Shown piece by piece: positions 59,044 through 64,000 of a DNA stretch of 64,000 nucleotides. Origin of the DNA: Lachnospiraceae bacterium (GTDB lineage Bacteria; Bacillota; Clostridia; Lachnospirales; Lachnospiraceae); NCBI GenBank assembly GCA_024687125.1, contig JAILFA010000033.1, positions 1 to 64,000 of the forward strand, in the 5' to 3' direction. A model generated the notes under the pieces. It ran no database searches and was not told the origin of the DNA. It worked only from the letters and a program-made list of their open reading frames with translations. The position numbers and the translations under genes are program-made. How positions within the stretch are numbered: the stretch's first letter is position 1; each line of letters starts with the position of its first letter.

Positions 59044-60075
59044 TTATTTCTTATCCAGATATTTCAGATAGCTGTGTACCATCAGTGAGATCTTCAGAGT
59101 CAGCGCGTCATCGAAATTCCGGATGTCCAGACCGAGTTCCTTCTGCAGTTTGTCGATCCGGTACACAAGTGTGTTCCGATGGACAAACAGCTTTCGCGCT
59201 GTTTCCGATACATTGAGATTGTTCTCGAAAAAGCTGTCCGCCGTGATCCGTGTCTCTTCGTCGAGATCCAGGATATGATCGTCCCCGAAGATCTCCGTGA
59301 TGAACATGCGGCAGAGATTTGCGGGCAGCTGATAGATCAGACGGCCGATGCCCAGACTGCTGTACGCGCTGATGGAATCACCCGCGTAAAAGATCTTGGC
59401 GACCTCGAGAGCGAGCATGGCTTCCTTGTAGGATTTGCTCAGATGCCGCAGTTCGTCTACGGGGGTACCGTAGGCAACCCGGGCGTTGATCATCGCTTCC
59501 GTGTTCAGGACCGAAGCGATATCTCTTGCCACCTGGTCGATCTGTTCTTCGCTGTCTTCCGTCGAGAGCGATTTGATCACGATCGCACTGGCCTCATCGA
59601 CACTTGTGACCTGATCTCCGCCGGCGGGGGAAAACATTCCGGACAGGACCTCCATTGCAGGCGTGTCGCTTACGGAACCAACCTCGACCAGATAGATGAC
59701 CCGGCGGACGCGATCCTCGATATGGAGCTTCTTTGCGCGGCTGCCGATATCTACGAGCAGGAGGTTGTCCAGCAGCAGATTCTGGAAAAAGATGTTCCTG
59801 TCGATCCGCTCCTGATAGGCGATCAGCAGTTCGTGCAGCTGTGATGCGGCGATCCTTTGTACCATCGGTGCGTTCTCGCCGGAAGCGGCGACCAGATAGC
59901 GGTCCTGTTCATCGTCGCTGACAGGCTGCGCACTCTCAAAAAGAGAGGCAGGATTGCTCCCGCCGCTTTCGGTGTCGGCCACGACCGTCCCGTGCAGGTC
60001 GAATACAACAAGCCGCGCCCCAGTGATGGACGAGAGCTCCTCGATCGAATGACGGATCGTCTGACGCGTGATCAT
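59044..60075 (-). CDS. CdaR/PucR-type transcriptional regulator
   Basis: A 343-residue regulator. Residues 1-115 are the sugar-diacid-recognition-like N-terminal domain (QTIRHSIEELSSITGARLVVFDLHGTVVA); 130-260 a GGDEF-like degenerate middle; the C-terminus has the HTH_30 of PucR/CdaR: FFENNLNVSETARKLFVHRNTLVYRIDKLQKELGLDIRNFDDALTLKI. Probably responds to a carbohydrate or acid. The ATG follows the UDPGP stop with no gap, so it is cotranscribed and translationally coupled. Its stop nearly touches the ffs 3' end. Confidence 0.88.
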   Translation of the reverse strand: MITRQTIRHSIEELSSITGARLVVFDLHGTVVADTESGGSNPASLFESAQPVSDDEQDRYLVAASGENAPMVQRIAASQLHELLIAYQERIDRNIFFQNLLLDNLLLVDIGSRAKKLHIEDRVRRVIYLVEVGSVSDTPAMEVLSGMFSPAGGDQVTSVDEASAIVIKSLSTEDSEEQIDQVARDIASVLNTEAMINARVAYGTPVDELRHLSKSYKEAMLALEVAKIFYAGDSISAYSSLGIGRLIYQLPANLCRMFITEIFGDDHILDLDEETRITADSFFENNLNVSETARKLFVHRNTLVYRIDKLQKELGLDIRNFDDALTLKISLMVHSYLKYLDKK

Positions 60076-61302
60076 CTACAGCTCGATCCCGTTCTGTCTG
60101 CACAGCTCGCGGGCACTTTCGACCGAATCGACGCCTGTGGGATTCTTGATCGGCGCGAATTCGTGTTCACGGACCACCTCGTACGGAAGGCACGAGGAAA
60201 ACTCATGGATCATATCCAGAACGAGCTGTTCAAACTTACAGCCGTTCGGCTCGGACGGCTTTACGGTCTCTCCGTCCGCACCGATGTGGGGAATCTTCTT
60301 TTCGACTACATGGAGCGGCAGCTCCTTTCTGGCGATGCGTTCCAGGGCATCCACGCGGAACAGGTAGTTGAGGATCACCCCGAAGTTGTAGGCCGGGTCG
60401 CCTTTCTCGTCTTTGGCGTCCATCATCTCCTGCGAAAGCTCATAGTATTCCACGATCGAAGGGCGGCCGTCCTCGAGACAGACCACGCCGACCCGTTCGT
60501 CCGGTGCGTTCTTTCTGACGACCTTTTCTCCGGCTTCGACCCCCGCGTCGATCGTCGCGCCGACAAAGACCGGATCCGCGATGCGCTGGAGAACATTATC
60601 CACGGCAAAGATATTCATCCACTCGATGCCCTCCTCGTGGACAAGCGGCAGAAGGCCCGCTTTGTTCAGAGAGGAGAACCATCCGGCGTTTCCGTTGGGG
60701 GAGGTTGAGATCTCGAACCGGCTGTCCATGTAGACTTTGCCGTTATAATCCGACGCCGGAGCCATATCCTGCATAAAGAAGGTCACACGGTCCTCGCGGT
60801 AGCCGAAGAAGGCATGCTCCTTAAGGAATGCCGTAGTAGCATCGTTGTTCTTCTCACTGGTCATGATGAACAGACGGGGCCAGGCACCGGTCCTGTTCAC
60901 GACGTCCAGCAGGTTTTCGATCAGACGCTGGAAGATGTAGACCGGACGGGTGAGGCCGATATCATACATCCCCTTGGGGTTGTCCGAACCGAGGCGGGTC
61001 CCCATACCGCCCGCGAGCAGCACGGCAGCGACCTTGCCGTCCCGGATGGCCTGTTCGCCGATCTGAGAAAAGGTGTCCTTTTTCGCTTCGATCTCCGGCA
61101 GCTCCATCGTCTTCATCGGTGAAAACACGCCGCGTGGATAGGTGTGCCCGCGGTTTTCGCAGTTCTTGAGCACCGAAAAGTCGGTGCGGTCGATCTGGGC
61201 AAGCAGGCTCTCCTGCTGCTCACCGGTAAGCCCGTCCCAGTACTGCAGGACGTGCAGCTGATCAAAGCGCTCCAGTTTCTGTTTTGCTTCTTCGTAGGTC
61301 AT
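60076..61302 (-). CDS. UDPGP-family sugar nucleotide pyrophosphorylase
   Basis: A 408-residue enzyme of the UDPGP type 1 (eukaryotic-like) family: makes UDP-GlcNAc/UDP-GalNAc or UDP-glucose from UTP. Signature VAAVLLAGGMGTRLGSDNPKGMYDIGLTRPVYIFQ; also TFFMQDMAP, PNGNAGWFSSLNKAGL, DNVLQRIADPVFVGATID and EYYELSQEM; these fit UDP-N-acetylhexosamine pyrophosphorylases. The open frame runs to 61707 through the V-ATPase gene, which is spurious; ATG 61302 has GAAAGGAAAG. Could supply the glycan cluster's UDP-HexNAc. Confidence 0.9.
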   Translation of the reverse strand: MTYEEAKQKLERFDQLHVLQYWDGLTGEQQESLLAQIDRTDFSVLKNCENRGHTYPRGVFSPMKTMELPEIEAKKDTFSQIGEQAIRDGKVAAVLLAGGMGTRLGSDNPKGMYDIGLTRPVYIFQRLIENLLDVVNRTGAWPRLFIMTSEKNNDATTAFLKEHAFFGYREDRVTFFMQDMAPASDYNGKVYMDSRFEISTSPNGNAGWFSSLNKAGLLPLVHEEGIEWMNIFAVDNVLQRIADPVFVGATIDAGVEAGEKVVRKNAPDERVGVVCLEDGRPSIVEYYELSQEMMDAKDEKGDPAYNFGVILNYLFRVDALERIARKELPLHVVEKKIPHIGADGETVKPSEPNGCKFEQLVLDMIHEFSSCLPYEVVREHEFAPIKNPTGVDSVESARELCRQNGIEL

Positions 61303-61342
61303 AAGCTTTCCTTTCGTGAAAATCTCCGCAGACACTGTGGTC

Positions 61343-61348
61343 ATTATA
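61343..61348 (-). promoter_or_regulatory. -10 box for the UDPGP-CdaR operon
   Basis: Minus strand TATAAT (61348-61343); no good -35 box at 17 bases. The start near 61336 leaves about 34 bases before the ATG. Confidence 0.5.
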
Positions 61349-61394
61349 GCATGATTCAGCCGCCTGATGACATGTTTTTCGAAATCAAAATGCG

Positions 61395-61423
61395 TTGCTT
61401 TTTTATGGTGTCTGTTATAAAAT
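61395..61423 (+). promoter_or_regulatory. Promoter of the V-type ATPase operon
   Basis: TTGCTT (61395-61400), 17-base spacer, TAAAAT (61418-61423). Leader of about 33 bases with the AGGAAGGAGG site. Confidence 0.65.
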
Positions 61424-61462
61424 ATTATCGTTATTTTTGTCTGCTCAGGAAGGAGGCAGCCA

Positions 61463-61774
61463 TTGGCAAATAATACGATCGAAGCGATCCGCGAAGCGGA
61501 GATCGCCTCCCAGAACAGTGAAAAGGAGGCGAAGCAGACAGCCGCCAGAATGGTGGAAGAAGCTCGCGACGCAGCAAAGAACCTTTTGACAGAAAAGATC
61601 GATGCACTCAGAGCAAACGAGGAGGCAGACCTGAAAAAGGCGGACGAGGAGGGCGCAGCTCTTCTGGAGAAGGCCAGACAGGAAGCCGCTGCGGAGATCG
61701 AGACCATGCGGAGTGCTGCGGCGGGTAAAGAAAATGCCGCGATCGATGCAGTGCTTGCAAAACTTGCCGGATAG
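61463..61774 (+). CDS. ntpF: V-type ATPase stator-like subunit (G/H type)
   Basis: A 103-residue, almost wholly helical coiled coil (IREAEIASQNSEKEAKQTAARMVEEARDAAKNLL), like the peripheral-stalk subunits NtpF/AhaH. The stalk holds the catalytic head against rotation and pairs with subunit E. The TTG start has AGGAAGGAGG upstream. Position before ntpI and ntpK is the typical operon order. The sequence alone is low-complexity; the call leans on position. Confidence 0.85.
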   Translation: MANNTIEAIREAEIASQNSEKEAKQTAARMVEEARDAAKNLLTEKIDALRANEEADLKKADEEGAALLEKARQEAAAEIETMRSAAAGKENAAIDAVLAKLAG

Positions 61775-61788
61775 AACAGGAGCGATCA

Positions 61789-63807
61789 ATGGCTGTACTT
61801 CCTATGAAGAAAGTCCTCATCGTAGGACTCAGGAAAAACCGCAAGCAGATGCTTGAACTCCTGCAGCGCCAGGGAGTGTTGGAGATCGAGACAGCTGCGG
61901 TACATGACGGCGACGAGCCGGATCCCGTCTTTTCACGGACGGACACAGCCGGTGTCAGAGCCACCTTTGAAAAGAACATCACACTGGCAAATCAGGCGCT
62001 TGCCGTGCTGGATGCCGTGTCTCCCCCGGAGGGCGGCGGCGGACTGTTCGTCGGCAGAGAAAAAATGTCCCTTACGGACTATGAGACCAACATCCGCAAG
62101 CGGGAAAAGATCATGGACATGGTCTACGATCTGATCTCCCAGGACAAGCGCAGAAATGAGATAGCGGCGGAGATTCCCAAGGAAGAGGGACAGCTGGAGG
62201 CGCTTGCGCCCTGGCAGGATTTCCCTCAGCCGATGGATTGCACGGGTACCGCCCGTACAAAGACATTTCTCGGGAGTCTTCCCAATGATGTGCCCGAGCA
62301 GGAGATCATGAGCGGCATCGACAATGAGCGTGTCGCTGTCGATATCATCTCCCATTCCCCGGAGCAGACCTGTGTAGCGATCACCTGCCTTAAGGAGGAC
62401 GCTGCCGCGGTTGAGGAAAAGCTCCGTCATATGAGCTTTGCCCGTCCGGCCGTGAGCGGCGATGTGCCTGCCAGACAAAAGGAAAAGCTGACCGCGAATC
62501 TGGAAAAACTGGCGGCCGAGGACGAGAAGCTCAGGGATAAGATCAAAGCATACGCGCCGCGCAGGGATGAACTGAAGTTCATCGCGGATTATTTCCGGAT
62601 GCGTTCGGATAAGTACGAGGTGATCGGTTCTCTGGAGCAGACGGAACGGGTCTTTCTGGTAAGGGGGTATATCCCCGAGCAAAGCACCAGATTACTTGAG
62701 GATCTGCTCACAACGCGGTTTGACTGTGTCGTCGAGTTCTCAGATCCCGCTGAGGATGAAGAGGTTCCGATCCTTCTTAAGAACAACGCCTATGCGGCGC
62801 CTGTGGAAGGCGTGGTCGCCTCCTACGCCATGCCGGCCAGAGGCGAGATCGATCCGACCTTCCTGGCTTCCGTCTTTTACTATTTCCTGTTCGGTATGAT
62901 GCTGTCGGACGCGGCATATGGCTTGATCATGGTGATCGGCGTGGCCGTGGTCCTGGCCAAGGGCAAGGATACCATCGAGCCCGGGATGCGCAAGACCCTC
63001 AAGATGTTCCAGTACTCCGGTATCGGCACGATCTTCTGGGGTGTCATGTTCGGCTCCTGGTTCGGCGATCTGCCCGCGGTCATCATCCGCACCTTCTTTG
63101 ATCCGAGTCTGCCGGCTGATTTCTCGATCGCCCTCTGGGTGGAACCGGCTGTGCAGCCGATGACGGTTCTCGGATTTGCCTTCATCATCGGTATCATCCA
63201 CATCTTCTTCGGTATGGCTGCCCTTGCCTACACGGATATCAAGCAGGGCAAGCCACTGGATGCGCTCTTTGATGTCGGCTTCTGGTATCTGCTGCTGATC
63301 GGGGCGATCGGCATCCTGATCAATACCGAGATGGTCGGCGGCATGTTCGGCCTTTCCCTGAACCTTCCCGCATCGGTGATCACCGTGTTTGAGATCCTCG
63401 CCGGGATCGGGGCTGTCGGGATCGTGCTTTTCGGAGGAAGGGACTCTTCCAACTGGGGACTCAGGATAGGCAAGGGACTCTATGCGCTCTACGGCATCAG
63501 CTCCTACCTGTCCGATATCCTTTCTTATTCAAGACTTCTGGCGCTTGGTCTCGCGACCGGCGTTATCTCCAGTGTTTTCAACTCCATGGCGGCGATGGTC
63601 GCGGGACCTCCGGTGATCGGACCGGTGCTCTTTGCGCTGATCGTGGTCGTGGGGCATGTGCTGAACCTGGCGATCAATGCCCTCGGCGCGTATGTGCATA
63701 CCAACCGTCTGGAGTACGTTGAGTTCTTCGGCAAGTTCTATAACGGCGGCGGCAAGCCCTTTACCCCGTTCACCGAGAACACGAAGCACTACCGCGTTAA
63801 GGAATAG
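61789..63807 (+). CDS. ntpI: V-type ATPase subunit I
   Basis: A 672-residue subunit (a-subunit type) that forms the ion half-channels with the K ring. The N-terminal half (about 1-330) is cytoplasmic with two long coiled coils; the C-terminal half has seven to eight membrane helices (SVFYYFLFGMMLSDAAYGLIMVIG ... LSYSRLLALGLATGVISSVFNSMAAMV), including the essential Arg in the SYSRLLALGLA helix. ATG 61789 follows AACAGGAGCGATCA. Ion (H+ or Na+) cannot be told from this subunit. Confidence 0.95.
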   Translation: MAVLPMKKVLIVGLRKNRKQMLELLQRQGVLEIETAAVHDGDEPDPVFSRTDTAGVRATFEKNITLANQALAVLDAVSPPEGGGGLFVGREKMSLTDYETNIRKREKIMDMVYDLISQDKRRNEIAAEIPKEEGQLEALAPWQDFPQPMDCTGTARTKTFLGSLPNDVPEQEIMSGIDNERVAVDIISHSPEQTCVAITCLKEDAAAVEEKLRHMSFARPAVSGDVPARQKEKLTANLEKLAAEDEKLRDKIKAYAPRRDELKFIADYFRMRSDKYEVIGSLEQTERVFLVRGYIPEQSTRLLEDLLTTRFDCVVEFSDPAEDEEVPILLKNNAYAAPVEGVVASYAMPARGEIDPTFLASVFYYFLFGMMLSDAAYGLIMVIGVAVVLAKGKDTIEPGMRKTLKMFQYSGIGTIFWGVMFGSWFGDLPAVIIRTFFDPSLPADFSIALWVEPAVQPMTVLGFAFIIGIIHIFFGMAALAYTDIKQGKPLDALFDVGFWYLLLIGAIGILINTEMVGGMFGLSLNLPASVITVFEILAGIGAVGIVLFGGRDSSNWGLRIGKGLYALYGISSYLSDILSYSRLLALGLATGVISSVFNSMAAMVAGPPVIGPVLFALIVVVGHVLNLAINALGAYVHTNRLEYVEFFGKFYNGGGKPFTPFTENTKHYRVKE

Positions 63808-63838
63808 GACACAGAAACTCATAAACGCAAGCTCATAA

Positions 63839-64000
<162 letters not shown>

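Noticed and set aside
61303-61707. N-terminal extension of the UDPGP protein into the V-ATPase gene
   Set aside because: The extension crosses two promoters and the opposite ntpF gene; ATG 61302 has a proper ribosome site and gives normal length.

Overview
The window looks like one contiguous stretch of a motile, fermentative Clostridia genome, most likely Lachnospiraceae. This is inferred from gene content: flagellin with FliS next to a Tad pilus locus with an Flp1-type pilin, a V-type ATPase, two-subunit class I fumarase, glycogen branching enzyme, a short bacterial SRP RNA, and strong AGGAGG ribosome sites with many GTG and TTG starts. Base composition is moderately GC-rich and looks even throughout. 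I see no transposase, integrase, phage gene, CRISPR array or tRNA. The genus cannot be fixed from the sequence.

Layout. 1-3067: a partial exported protein, tatD, rsmA and an acidic lipoprotein. 3251-8481: a 1048-residue protein (helical N-terminus, long disordered middle, AAA-like C-terminus with a degenerate P-loop), then glgB with a lysine/alanine-rich tail. 8649-13372: a large protein of unknown function, flagellin and FliS, bounded by two strong terminators. 13515-23451: a complete Tad (type IVc) pilus operon with two prepilin peptidases, TadZ, CpaF, TadB, an unusual TadC, the Flp pilin, three pseudopilin-like proteins and an FHA protein. 23549-24388: a coiled-coil protein. 24417-27220 (minus): flavodoxin/SCP2 fusion, HIT protein and fumarase alpha and beta.

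27476-53578 is a long plus-strand surface-glycan block. It opens with a membrane-anchored GH25 lysozyme, then rfbB, rfbA, a small anchored protein and rfbC. Next come an ABC exporter of the Wzm/Wzt type, a methyltransferase-kinase-like protein resembling the WbdD chain-terminator plan, and two large GT2 proteins. These are followed by a TviB/TviC-type pair (UDP-HexNAc uronate), a DUF2334-type deacetylase-like protein, GT4 enzymes, pseudaminic-acid genes pseI and pseG, and an MBOAT/SGNH acylation pair. The parts suggest a long glycan made on the cytoplasmic face, capped, exported by ABC transporter and decorated with acidic sugars and O-acyl groups. rfbD and most of the pseudaminic pathway are not in the window.

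53508-64000: a polytopic membrane protein (minus), a polar amino-acid ABC transporter (three genes), LOG protein, hypA and the tRNA deaminase tadA (minus), the SRP RNA gene ffs (plus), a CdaR-type regulator directly behind a UDPGP-family sugar pyrophosphorylase (minus), and the start of a V-type ATPase operon that runs off the right edge.

The most unusual items are the TadC-like protein with a large predicted extracytoplasmic insertion, the pseudopilin with two tandem cysteine modules, the WbdD-like protein in a Gram-positive-type genome, and a possible leaderless, palindrome-controlled start of the Tad operon.
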